Shown here piece by piece: positions 6,714 through 15,123 of a DNA stretch of 34,220 nucleotides. Source of the stretch: Anaerolineales bacterium UBA2200. GTDB taxonomy: Bacteria > Chloroflexota > Anaerolineae > UBA2200. Every line of letters starts with the position of its first letter. Within the stretch, counting starts at the first letter, position 1. Where the stretch lies: positions 3,187-37,406 of the forward strand of contig DCVA01000052.1 of the NCBI GenBank assembly GCA_002327925.1. The letters are read 5' to 3'. The position numbers and the translations under genes were made by a program. The notes beneath the pieces were generated by a model. The model did no database searches. It was not told where the DNA came from and worked only from the letters and a program-made list of their open reading frames with translations.

Positions 6714-7460
6714 CTACTGTCCAGACACCCTTGCCCAGTCGGCGACAAAGCGTTCGACGCCCGCATCGGTGAGCGGGTGGCGAAGTGCCTTCATGAGAAC
6801 GTCGTAGGGTACTGTGGCGATGTCGGCCCCGGCAAGGGCAGCCTGAGTGAGGTGCAGGGGATGACGGATGCTGGCGGCAATGACCTGGGTGTCAATGCCA
6901 TAGGTCTCAAAGATATCGACTATGTCGCCGACGACTGCCATGCCATCCTCGCCAATGTCGTCCAAACGTCCCACAAAGGGCGACACGAAGCTGGCCCCGG
7001 CGTTGGCCGCAAAGAGGGCCTGGTTGGCGCTAAAGACCAAGGTGGCATTCACCCGGATACCCCAGCTGCCTACCAGCTCGCGAGCCGTGTCGATGTCAGT
7101 GGCGCACTTGCCAGACCAGGGACAGCCCCGGCACAGCTGTTCACAGTCGACCTCCTCCTCTGCGATCAAGTTCATCGCCTTTAGTCCCTCGGGGGTAGCT
7201 GGAATCTTGACGACGACGTGGGGTGACCAGGTGGCGATCTCCTTCGCCTCCGCCAGCATCGCCTCTGCACTGTTTACGGTGACTACTTCGGCGCTGATCC
7301 GGTCCTGCACGATAGAACAGATCTCCCGCGTCACATCCTTATAGTCCTTGCGGCCTGCTTTGGCCATCAGGGTGGGGTTGGTCGTTACGCCACAGATCAA
7401 CCCCATGTCGGCAACGTGGCGAATCTCGTCGAGATTGGCTGTGTCCAGAAAGATTTCCAT
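6714..7460 (-). CDS. Transaldolase/fructose-6-phosphate aldolase family protein with a four-Cys insert
   Basis: A 248-residue class I aldolase of the small transaldolase (TalC/FSA) type. MEIFLDTANLDEI at the start, GVTTNPTL (24-31), Schiff-base lysine K85 in VVKIPAT, NATLVFSANQA (138-148) and the C-terminal barrel are all as in the family. Standard members are about 215-220 residues. The extra length lies at about 101-132 and holds C106, C110, C113 and C119 (C-x3-C-x2-C-x5-C), which suggests a zinc or Fe-S site. FSA enzymes join or split dihydroxyacetone or related ketols and aldehydes; the exact substrate is open. ATG at 7460 with GGAGGA upstream; an upstream in-frame start is inside pyrG. 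Follows pyrG by 31 bases. Confidence 0.85.
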   Translation of the reverse strand: MEIFLDTANLDEIRHVADMGLICGVTTNPTLMAKAGRKDYKDVTREICSIVQDRISAEVVTVNSAEAMLAEAKEIATWSPHVVVKIPATPEGLKAMNLIAEEEVDCEQLCRGCPWSGKCATDIDTARELVGSWGIRVNATLVFSANQALFAANAGASFVSPFVGRLDDIGEDGMAVVGDIVDIFETYGIDTQVIAASIRHPLHLTQAALAGADIATVPYDVLMKALRHPLTDAGVERFVADWARVSGQ

Positions 7461-7491
7461 CTTGCTTCCTCCTGCTGTATTTCGGTCTGTG

Positions 7492-9096
7492 CTAGTGCCT
7501 GCTCGCCTCAACCGCTGCTTTGGCGAATCCCCTGAACAGCGGATGGGCCATGCCGGGCCTCGATTTGAACTCGGGGTGGAACTGGCTGCCTACCATCCAC
7601 GGATGGTTACGTAGTTCTGCGATCTCCACCAGGCGACCATCGGGTGACATGCCGCTGAATACCATACCGGCATTGGTCAGCAGGTCGCGATACTGGTTGT
7701 TCAGCTCAAAACGATGGCGGTGTCTCTCCCTGGTGAGACGTGCACCGTAAGCGGCGGCGGCCTTCGTGCCCGGTACCAGCTCACAGGGATACATCCCCAG
7801 CCGCATCGTGCCGCCCATATCGGAGATGGCGCGCTGATCGGGCATCAGGTCTATCACCGGATTGGGAGTGGAGTGGTCGAACTCGGTGCTGTTGACCTCG
7901 TCACTGCCGATCGCATGGCGGGCGAGCTCGATTACCATCACCTGCATCCCAAGGCACAATCCGAGGTAGGGCTTGGCGTGCTCACGGGCATACCGTGCGG
8001 CGATGACCTTGCCCTCGATACCGCGATAGCCAAAGCCACCTGGCACGACGATGCCCGCCACCTGCTCCAGACGATCCAGGCCGCGCCCCTTCTCGAGGTC
8101 CTCGGAGTTGATCCAGTCGATTTGCAGACCCCGCCCTTGCTCCAGAACAGCGTGAAAGAGCGCTTCCCGCACGCTGATGTATGCGTCGCGCAGCGACACG
8201 TACTTTCCGACCACGCCGATGCGCAGCTCGGGCTTTGGTTGGTCGATTTCCGTTACCATCTCCCGCCACGCTGACAGGTCCGGTTCGGTCTTCGGCAGGC
8301 CCAGACGTTCGGCCACAAAGTCGCCGAGCCCAACGTCCTCCAGGATGAGTGGCACCTTGTAGATATTGTCCGAGGTCACCAAGGGTATGACAGCCCGCTG
8401 CTCAACGTCGCAAAAAAGCGAGATCTTGTCCTTCAGGGATTCGTTGAGGGGGTGTTCGGAACGGCAGACAATGACATCTGGCTGGATGCCGGCACTGCGT
8501 AACTGGATTACCGAGTGCTGCGTCGGCTTGCTCTTGAGCTCGGCTGTGGCCTGAATGTAGGGCAGGTAGGTCACATGTACGTAGAGCACGTTCTCACGCC
8601 CCACGTCCTTGCGCATCTGACGGATGGATTCCAGGAAGGGCAGTCCCTCGATGTCACCCACCGTCCCTCCGACCTCGACGATCACCACTTCCGCCTTGGT
8701 CTCTGCTCCCACGCGTCCGATCCGATGTTTGATCTCGTTGGTGATATGAGGGATGACCTGGATTGTCCCGCCCAGAAAATCGCCGCGGCGCTCTTTGGCG
8801 ATGACCTCCGAGTAGACCTGGCCTGTGGTGACGTTGCTGTCGCGTGTGAGGTTCTCATCGATAAAGCGTTCGTAGTGTCCCAGGTCGAGGTCGGTCTCGC
8901 TACCATCCTCAAGTACAAAGACCTCTCCATGCTGATAGGGGCTCAGCGTTCCGGGATCGACGTTGATGTAGGGATCGAGTTTCTGGATGGCGACAGACAC
9001 GCCACGGCTTTTGACCAATCGGCCGATCGAGGCTGCCGTCACGCCCTTACCGACCGAGCTGACAACACCACCGGTCACAAAGATGTACTTGGTCAT
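7492..9096 (-). CDS. pyrG: CTP synthase
   Basis: A 534-residue full-length CTP synthase. The N-terminal amidoligase domain begins MTKYIFVTGGVVSSVGKG, carries the P-loop-like ATP site, and continues through GTVGDIEG and SKPTQHSV. The C-terminal class I glutamine amidotransferase domain (about 290-530) has the nucleophile cysteine in LGLCLGMQ and the His-Glu pair in QFHPEF. It makes CTP from UTP, ATP and glutamine in the cytoplasm. RBS GGGAGG upstream. It sits 12 bases after iorB and 31 bases before the FSA-like gene in the same operon, an unusual housekeeping passenger. Confidence 0.98.
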   Translation of the reverse strand: MTKYIFVTGGVVSSVGKGVTAASIGRLVKSRGVSVAIQKLDPYINVDPGTLSPYQHGEVFVLEDGSETDLDLGHYERFIDENLTRDSNVTTGQVYSEVIAKERRGDFLGGTIQVIPHITNEIKHRIGRVGAETKAEVVIVEVGGTVGDIEGLPFLESIRQMRKDVGRENVLYVHVTYLPYIQATAELKSKPTQHSVIQLRSAGIQPDVIVCRSEHPLNESLKDKISLFCDVEQRAVIPLVTSDNIYKVPLILEDVGLGDFVAERLGLPKTEPDLSAWREMVTEIDQPKPELRIGVVGKYVSLRDAYISVREALFHAVLEQGRGLQIDWINSEDLEKGRGLDRLEQVAGIVVPGGFGYRGIEGKVIAARYAREHAKPYLGLCLGMQVMVIELARHAIGSDEVNSTEFDHSTPNPVIDLMPDQRAISDMGGTMRLGMYPCELVPGTKAAAAYGARLTRERHRHRFELNNQYRDLLTNAGMVFSGMSPDGRLVEIAELRNHPWMVGSQFHPEFKSRPGMAHPLFRGFAKAAVEASRH

Positions 9097-9108
9097 CTCA
9101 GCGCCTCC

Positions 9109-9705
9109 CTATGCCTTGCCGCTCATCTGATCCCTGCCTAGCAGAAAGGCGCGCTCGTTGAGCTCCGCGAATCTGGCCGGAACACGCTCGCGAAGCGCCT
9201 GCACCCAGGCGTTGACAGGCACATCGGAAAGGAAGTAGGAGAGTGCACCCAGCAGCACTACGTTGTTCACACGCACGTTTCCCAGACCTTCGGCCAGAGC
9301 CGTAGCAGGAACGAGGAAAACGTGTTCTGTCACGGCACCCAGCACGGCCTTGATGCGCTCATCGAGGGGGTAGCTGTCGTTACCCGAGCTCACCGAGAGG
9401 GGCGATATGGCATAGTTGTTCACCAGCACGGTTCCACCGGGGCGAACCAGATCGACATAGCGCAGCGCCTCAAGCTTCTCAAAGGATAGCATAAAGTCCG
9501 CCTCGCCAGGGCCGATCAAGGGGGAATACACTGTGTCGGCCCAGCGAACGTAGGTCGTTACGCTGCCACCGCGTTGTGCCATGCCGTGAACCTCGGATTT
9601 CTTCACATCGTGCCCTGCGGCCAGGCCCACGGCCGCCAGCACGTCGCTGGCAAGAATGGTTCCCTGCCCGCCGACGCCCGCCAGGACAAAGCTGATCGCG
9701 GTCAC
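9109..9705 (-). CDS. iorB: Indolepyruvate:ferredoxin oxidoreductase, beta subunit
   Basis: A 198-residue gamma-type domain of 2-oxoacid:ferredoxin oxidoreductases. GVGGQGTILASDVLA at the N-terminus, then SEVHGMAQRGGSV, are diagnostic of IorB. It partners IorA to decarboxylate aryl-pyruvates from aromatic amino acids to aryl-acetyl-CoA and reduced ferredoxin. The start is GTG at 9705, which overlaps the iorA stop as GTGA and has GGAGGG upstream. Longer frames run back into iorA and lack a site. The translational coupling fits a fixed alpha-beta ratio. Confidence 0.95.
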   Translation of the reverse strand: MTAISFVLAGVGGQGTILASDVLAAVGLAAGHDVKKSEVHGMAQRGGSVTTYVRWADTVYSPLIGPGEADFMLSFEKLEALRYVDLVRPGGTVLVNNYAISPLSVSSGNDSYPLDERIKAVLGAVTEHVFLVPATALAEGLGNVRVNNVVLLGALSYFLSDVPVNAWVQALRERVPARFAELNERAFLLGRDQMSGKA

Positions 9706-11510
9706 TCTACACCCTCCTCTTCGGCCAGCTGGGCGCGAAACAGAATGGCCTTGCGGGCGCAGACCTGTGCGCATACCTCGCAACCGGTACAGAGTTGGCT
9801 GTCAATGCGTGCCTTCGCCTTTCCCGTCTTGGAGTCGATTTGGTCGCTCCTGACTACTGCCGGACACCCTACGCGGAAGCAAAGGCCGCAGCCGTTGCAG
9901 CGGTCCGCGTTGACCCGCAATGGAACCCATCGCTTGCGGGCCTCTGGCATCAGGGCGCACTCACGCCGGCTGATGATGACCGCTGGCTCATCGACTTCCA
10001 GACAGTTTTTGAGGGCCGACTCCACCGCCTTGAGGTCATACGAATCCACCGTGTGCACTCGGCGGATGCCGAGCGCTCTTACCAACGGTTCCAGCTCGGC
10101 GGGCGTCGTCTCGGCGTTTTGCAGGGTTCGCCCGGTGCCCGGGTTCTGCTGGTGGCCCGTCATAGCTGTGGTACGGTTGTCCAGAATGATGGTGATCGTG
10201 TTGCTGTGGTTGTAGGCCACGTTGAGCAGGGCCGGAAGGCCCGTGTGAAAGAAGGTCGAATCGCCCAACACAGCAACGTTGCGCTGGGTGACTCCTGCCT
10301 TGGCGACCCCGTGCGCTACTCCGATGCTGGCGCCCATACAACCACAGCTGTGGAGTGCTCCCAGCGGGGGCAGAAAGGCCAGAGTGTAACAGCCTATGTC
10401 ACCGTTGATTACCAGGCCGAGCTTATTGGCCACGTGGAGCACGCCGCGATGAGGGCAGCCTGGGCAGAGTATGGGAGGGCGTGGTGGCAGTTCACCCTTA
10501 TCCGGGTGAACTGCGGGCGTCTGCGCCGATGCGGGCAACAATCCTGCCCTGATGGCGCTCTCGCGGACGATAGACTGATCCAGCTCGCCACAGAGGGGAA
10601 AGATGGTCTTGCCCTCGACAGGGATGCCAAGCAGTCGGATCTCCTCTTCCAGGAACGGGTCCAATTCCTCGATCACGATGAGCCTGTCAACCCGGGCGGC
10701 AAAATCGCGAATCATTCTCACTGGAACAGGATAGGTCATTCCCAGTCTGAGAATGGAAGCTTCTGGGAATACCTCGCGTGCATACTGATAGGCAACCCCG
10801 CTGGACACGATGCCCAGACTGAGTTTGCGCAGCTCAGGGCGGTTGTAGCTGAAAATCTCGGCAAATTCGCGGATCTTGGCCAGGCGCTCTTCCACGATGG
10901 GGTGGCGACGGCGGGCGTTTCCGGGAACCATGACGTACTTGGTCGTGTCGATGCGATAGGTTGGCTTCTCTGTTCTTGGTGCTGGGCGGACTCCCTCGAG
11001 ATCCACCACGCTGCTGGAGTGAGACAGGCGGGTGGTCAGGCGTAGCATCACAGGCGTGTCGAACTGCTCGCTGATGTTCAGAGCGACGCCGACCAGGTCG
11101 TGGGCGTCCTGGCTGTCCGTTGGCTCGAGGCAGGGTACGCGTGCGAACTTGCAGTAGCGACGGTTATCCTGCTCGTTCTGCGAACTGTGCATAAACGGGT
11201 CGTCGGCGTTGACGATGACCAGGCCCGCTTCCATGCCCGTCATCGCGGCATAGAAGAAGCTGTCCGCCGCGACATTCAACCCCACGTGCTTCATCACGGC
11301 CATTGCGCGGCTGCCGGCATACGCGGCGCCGATGGCCACATCAAGTGCCACCTTCTCGTTAGGCGACCACTCGGCGTAGACATTCGGCATGGGAGCCAGC
11401 GTTTCCAGGATTTCCGTGCTGGGCGTGCCGGGATAAGCGGCTGCCACGAGTACTCCGCTCTCCCACGCACCCCACGCCACAGCTTCGTTGCCGGAAAGGA
11501 ATCGCTTCAC
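9702..11510 (-). CDS. iorA: Indolepyruvate:ferredoxin oxidoreductase, alpha subunit
   Basis: A 602-residue thiamine-pyrophosphate enzyme. The N-terminal pyrimidine-binding domain starts near LSGNEAVAWGA, with AAYPGTPSTEI and MKHVGLNVAAD. The PP-binding domain holds CPGCPHRG, GDIGCYTL and GDSTFFHTG. Two C-terminal ferredoxin clusters are C538-C541-C544-C549 and C574-C577-C580-C584, both complete. It is cytoplasmic, oxygen-sensitive and typical of anaerobic amino-acid fermenters. GTG start at 11510 with GGAGGT upstream; the frame upstream of it is the SGNH gene. The gap to that gene is 4 bases. Confidence 0.96.
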   Translation of the reverse strand: MKRFLSGNEAVAWGAWESGVLVAAAYPGTPSTEILETLAPMPNVYAEWSPNEKVALDVAIGAAYAGSRAMAVMKHVGLNVAADSFFYAAMTGMEAGLVIVNADDPFMHSSQNEQDNRRYCKFARVPCLEPTDSQDAHDLVGVALNISEQFDTPVMLRLTTRLSHSSSVVDLEGVRPAPRTEKPTYRIDTTKYVMVPGNARRRHPIVEERLAKIREFAEIFSYNRPELRKLSLGIVSSGVAYQYAREVFPEASILRLGMTYPVPVRMIRDFAARVDRLIVIEELDPFLEEEIRLLGIPVEGKTIFPLCGELDQSIVRESAIRAGLLPASAQTPAVHPDKGELPPRPPILCPGCPHRGVLHVANKLGLVINGDIGCYTLAFLPPLGALHSCGCMGASIGVAHGVAKAGVTQRNVAVLGDSTFFHTGLPALLNVAYNHSNTITIILDNRTTAMTGHQQNPGTGRTLQNAETTPAELEPLVRALGIRRVHTVDSYDLKAVESALKNCLEVDEPAVIISRRECALMPEARKRWVPLRVNADRCNGCGLCFRVGCPAVVRSDQIDSKTGKAKARIDSQLCTGCEVCAQVCARKAILFRAQLAEEEGVE

Positions 11511-11514
11511 CGCT

Positions 11515-12525
11515 CTACCTCCGCAGGTCAGGGTTGCTGTGCAGCAGGCCGCTTTGCTCCAATGACGACAGCACCATGGCTGCCACAGCGCGGTGGCCAG
11601 CGGTGGTGAGGTGTACGGCATCCGGCGCGATGAGCGGATCTGCCTGACCAGGTGTCTGGTCCTTCAGCAGTAGCTGCAGGTCGATCAGAGATGAGGAGCT
11701 GGCCGCAGCAACCTCGCGTATGATGCGATCATAGTCCTGGTATATGGCCATTTGTTGCTCGAATGAGCCAGCACCAACCGGGAAACTCGACCTGCTCAAC
11801 GTCGTGGTCATCAGGAAGACAGCACAGCCAGCGGCCTGGAGCCGGCCGACCAGCAGGCGTTGTGCCAAGACGAAGCCTTCTACCGAGACACGCGGTTGGC
11901 TCTCAGAAAGTGAGGCGTCTTCAACGCCATCGTAGTGCAACTCCGAGGCTTGTCTCAGGAATCGACCCATACGAGCTCGCAGCGTCTGGTACAAATGGCT
12001 ATGCTCCAGCCAGGACTCGGCGCGGCCAGACCAGGTAGTCTGCCGGGCCATCTGCCGCTCACGGATGAGGTCCAGCGGCCATCGGCCCAGGTTGCCGTCG
12101 TTCGCCCCGAACGCGCTCACCACCACGTGGGGTTTGAACCGCAGCACGTCGCAGGTCAATCGGGCCAGCCCCTGTACTGCGGTGTTGCCTCTGATGCCCG
12201 CGTTGATCACGACGGCATCCAGTTGCGGGAACTTCTCGCGGAGCTGCGCTTCCAGCAAGGCGGGAAAGGCCTGGCGAGACGGTAGACCTTCACCAAAGGT
12301 GTTGGAATCTCCCAGACACACGATCCGGTAGCGATCGCGGACCTCGTCCCAAACTACGGCTTGGGTTTCGGAGCAAAGTTCGCTGGGCCATGTGCTGCGG
12401 AGAGTGCGATGCCGTACACGGAGCAGGAACTCCGCGGCGAGGATGGCTAAGAGCAGCACGGGCAGGGCCATGGCGTATTGCATTATACCCGTGCGCCTGG
12501 ACTTTGCCAAAGGTGTTGGCTGCAA
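11515..12525 (-). CDS. Membrane-anchored SGNH/GDSL hydrolase
   Basis: A 336-residue protein with one N-terminal membrane helix (about 18-35, ALPVLLLAILAAEFLL) and an extracytoplasmic SGNH esterase domain. The four blocks are visible: CLGDSNTFGEG (Ser), GIRGNT (Gly), FGANDGN (Asn) and DAVHLTTAGH (Asp/His). Such enzymes often deacylate or O-deacetylate envelope polymers or lipids; the substrate is unknown. I chose TTG at 12525 because AGGAG precedes it by 4 bases and it starts 7 bases after the comEC stop. The ATG at 12483 is an alternative without a good site. The conserved region is unaffected. Confidence 0.85.
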   Translation of the reverse strand: MQPTPLAKSRRTGIMQYAMALPVLLLAILAAEFLLRVRHRTLRSTWPSELCSETQAVVWDEVRDRYRIVCLGDSNTFGEGLPSRQAFPALLEAQLREKFPQLDAVVINAGIRGNTAVQGLARLTCDVLRFKPHVVVSAFGANDGNLGRWPLDLIRERQMARQTTWSGRAESWLEHSHLYQTLRARMGRFLRQASELHYDGVEDASLSESQPRVSVEGFVLAQRLLVGRLQAAGCAVFLMTTTLSRSSFPVGAGSFEQQMAIYQDYDRIIREVAAASSSSLIDLQLLLKDQTPGQADPLIAPDAVHLTTAGHRAVAAMVLSSLEQSGLLHSNPDLRR

Positions 12526-12532
12526 TGGTCTC

Positions 12533-14917
12533 CTAATTCCTTTGCGTCTCGACTCTCCACCCTCCCCCGTCGACAACGATTTCGATGTCGCCTTGCAGGT
12601 CGGTGCGCAAAATGTCGACCTGTCGCTCGCCCAAAAGGTCCATGGTAGAGGTATCCGGGTGACCGAAACGATTGTTTGCTCCAACAGAGATGATGGCCAG
12701 CTCTGGCTGCAGCGCATCAAGCAGGGTCGGAGAAAGAGCATCGGCGCTGCCGTGGTGGGGCACTTTCAGCACAGAGCAGGAGAGTGGCCACCCAGAGCGG
12801 GCTGCTCTCAACAGACTCTCTGCTTCGAGGTCTCCAGTGAGCAGTAAGCCACGCCCCATTCCAGCCAGTCTCATCAGGAGCCAAGTCTCACCCGGGCTGT
12901 CTTCGCTGTCGAGCGGAATCAGCTGCAGGCTAAAGCCATCTCCCAAATCGACCTCCAGCGGCGAATCGACGACCTGGTGAGGAATGGCCAGGGATTCGAG
13001 GCGCTGCTGCCAGGCCTGCGCTACAGCCGAATCGGACACACTTGTCCCACTGATCGCCATACGCACCTGGTAGCGCTCGGTCACGGCCAACAGTCCACGC
13101 AGGTGGTCGTCATGAGAGTGCGTCGATAGTACCAGGTCGACACGGCGGTCCCAGAACGGCAAACGGCGTCCCAGCGCCTGCAGCAAGAGGGCGGGGCTTG
13201 GTCCGCCATCGATGAGGAGCCGTTGCCCCGAAGGAGTCCGGATCAGGATCGCATCACCCTGTCCAACGTCGAGGAAGGAAACGTGTAGCCGCTGGTCCGG
13301 CAAGGAGGCCACTGCGACCCAGACCAGAGTCACCAGAGCGAGCAGGGCAACGAAGGCTGCCCTGCGCACAGAATGGTGCTCCCTCAGAGCGCGCAACCAC
13401 TGCCCCGGGTGCAGGTGCACCGATGGAAGCCAGGTTACCAGCGCGAGTATCCCATAGTAGACCAACACGAAGGCCAGGGATGCCTTCCCTTGTGCACCTG
13501 GCGCACCAATCCAATCGGCAACCACCTCTGTAACCCGAATCGTATAGGTGAGAGGCACCCAGACGAACCAGCCCAGCAACACTCCCAGGGGACGCAGCAT
13601 CTGGCCGAGCAGGGCGGCTGCGCCACCCAGGTAGACAATGGCCGGCTGGACGGGCAGAATCAGTAGATTGGCCAGTAATCCCAGTGGAGAAATCTCTCCA
13701 AAGTGATAGGCAAGAAGGGGCAATACGGTGATCTGGGCAGCCAGGGTGGCTAGCAAGGTGTCGCGCAGGAGCCATACGATTCGTTGAGCCGTCGCGGCAG
13801 CCACGATCCGGCTGGCGATGGCCTCCGCGACACGGGTGATCCTCTCTCCGTAGCAAATCAATCCCAGAGTTGCCGCGAAGGATATCTGAAAGCTGATATC
13901 CCAGGGAAGGAATGGCCGGCCAATCGACATCAACCAGGCGGCGGCAAACAGACTGGTGAGCGCATCACTCTGGCGGCCTACGATGAGAGCCAGTGCAGTC
14001 ATACCACCCATAATCGCAGCGCGAACCACGGGTGGCTCAGCGCCGACCAGGATGGTGTAGAGGACGATGGCGACAACAGCGGCGGCCAGGGCAACATAGC
14101 GCTGCAAGACGCGGCTGAACAGCCTCACCAGAGCTGCGGAAACCAGGGCGATGTTGAAACCCGAGATGGCAATGATGTGCGCCGTCCCGGCGCGGCTGAA
14201 CTGCTCCATCAATGTCCTCGGTATTCCCTCGTCACTCCCCAGCAGGATGCCGCTCAGGAGCGCTGCCTGCGGCTCCGCAAGGGTGGAGGCAATGAATACC
14301 TGTGTGTGCCCCTTGATCGCGTAGAGCCATGCCAGGAATGGATGGCCCTGGCCCTGAGCGATGAAGCTAATCCGCGCATACGTCATCACGGAGTGAATTC
14401 CCTGCCGGGCAAGGTAGTCCCTGTAGGACGAGTCGGTCGAACTCTCTGGAGTGCGCAGCACCCCCTGGACCTCGAGTCTGTCCCCGTAGCGGTAGGTGTC
14501 GAAACTGGGGACCTGTACCAGAACGACTCCCAGTATGGAAGTCCAGGAACCACCCGTGTTCATCTCAGACACGGCCAGGTGTAACCTGGTGATGCGATCA
14601 CTGGGCGTGGGCGCATTCACGATGACACCGCGCAGATTGACTGGCTCACCATCGTTGTAGGCAGCGAGAGGCCCGGGAAGCAGGGCTGGCCGCGCGAGGT
14701 CGTAACGCCACATGCCCAGGGTCATAGTAAGCAGGAGAGCCGACAGAAGATGTGGAAGCCTGACCTTGTCCGGATGTGGGTGAGAGCGCCTCATCCAGAT
14801 AAGGGTCGCCAGGGCGCATAGCAGGCCGGCCGCTCCGGGTATCCACAGCGCCAGGTGGATGAGAGACGCAATGTACAGCCCCGTCAGCCAGGCGCAGGCA
14901 AGATAGACAAGTGTCAT
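12533..14917 (-). CDS. comEC: ComEC/Rec2 DNA-uptake channel
   Basis: A 794-residue polytopic membrane protein of normal ComEC length. It has N-terminal helices and a soluble OB-type segment (about 90-190), then the Competence membrane domain (about 215-490, including the AISGFNIALVSA helix). A C-terminal metallo-beta-lactamase-like domain (about 540-775) carries DVGQGDA, LSTHSHDDHLRG and the late HHGSADAL motif. In competent bacteria it moves single-stranded DNA into the cytoplasm, and the C-terminal domain is thought to degrade the other strand. The metal-binding HxHDDH motif is intact. First gene of the long minus-strand operon, with its own promoter at 14927-14955. The transcript would be nearly leaderless. 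Confidence 0.95.
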   Translation of the reverse strand: MTLVYLACAWLTGLYIASLIHLALWIPGAAGLLCALATLIWMRRSHPHPDKVRLPHLLSALLLTMTLGMWRYDLARPALLPGPLAAYNDGEPVNLRGVIVNAPTPSDRITRLHLAVSEMNTGGSWTSILGVVLVQVPSFDTYRYGDRLEVQGVLRTPESSTDSSYRDYLARQGIHSVMTYARISFIAQGQGHPFLAWLYAIKGHTQVFIASTLAEPQAALLSGILLGSDEGIPRTLMEQFSRAGTAHIIAISGFNIALVSAALVRLFSRVLQRYVALAAAVVAIVLYTILVGAEPPVVRAAIMGGMTALALIVGRQSDALTSLFAAAWLMSIGRPFLPWDISFQISFAATLGLICYGERITRVAEAIASRIVAAATAQRIVWLLRDTLLATLAAQITVLPLLAYHFGEISPLGLLANLLILPVQPAIVYLGGAAALLGQMLRPLGVLLGWFVWVPLTYTIRVTEVVADWIGAPGAQGKASLAFVLVYYGILALVTWLPSVHLHPGQWLRALREHHSVRRAAFVALLALVTLVWVAVASLPDQRLHVSFLDVGQGDAILIRTPSGQRLLIDGGPSPALLLQALGRRLPFWDRRVDLVLSTHSHDDHLRGLLAVTERYQVRMAISGTSVSDSAVAQAWQQRLESLAIPHQVVDSPLEVDLGDGFSLQLIPLDSEDSPGETWLLMRLAGMGRGLLLTGDLEAESLLRAARSGWPLSCSVLKVPHHGSADALSPTLLDALQPELAIISVGANNRFGHPDTSTMDLLGERQVDILRTDLQGDIEIVVDGGGWRVETQRN

Positions 14918-14926
14918 TGCCCTTGG

Positions 14927-14955
14927 ATTGTAGCTGCACCCTCACCGGTCGGCAA
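14927..14955 (-). promoter_or_regulatory. Sigma70-type promoter of comEC and the long operon
   Basis: On the minus strand, TTGCCG (-35, 14955-14950) and TACAAT (-10, 14932-14927) are separated by exactly 17 bp. The expected start site is at about 14920, 2-3 bases before the comEC ATG at 14917, so the mRNA would be leaderless or nearly so. The -35 lies inside a perfect inverted repeat (14945-14968). Confidence 0.65.
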
Positions 14956-14968
14956 ACAATCCGACCGG
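14945..14968. repeat. Inverted repeat over the comEC -35 (operator candidate)
   Basis: CCGGTCGG (14945-14952) and CCGACCGG (14961-14968) form a perfect 8-8-8 inverted repeat around CAAACAAT. It covers the -35 of the comEC promoter, the place expected for a repressor dimer. A third partial copy (GGGTCGG near 14990) lies just beyond. Confidence 0.5.
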
Positions 14969-15036
14969 GAATGAAGACTTGCCTTCGGGTCGGGCTGGTT
15001 GACTCTGACGGTTCTTCCATTCGGGCTCCAGACCGT

Positions 15037-15069
15037 CTCCACAAGACCTCCACAATTTGCTGCTATGCT
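15037..15069 (+). promoter_or_regulatory. Promoter with tandem CTCCACAA boxes (export operon)
   Basis: Two copies of CTCCACAA (15037-15044, 15048-15055) have an 11-bp period, one helical turn. They are followed after 8 bases by the -10-like TATGCT (15064-15069). The boxes cover the -35 position, as in promoters activated by OmpR/PhoB-family regulators. The same array with the same spacing precedes the response-regulator gene (25563-25595). The predicted leader is about 48 bases and ends with the GGGGAGG site of the gene at 15124. Confidence 0.65.
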
Positions 15070-15123
15070 GGGTTTGATAGCTGAAGTGGGGCGAACTCGC
15101 TTCAGAGAAAGGGGAGGTAGTGA

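Noticed and set aside
9795..11045. Plus-strand open frame of 416 codons
   Set aside because: Antisense to iorA, which is intact with both ferredoxin clusters.
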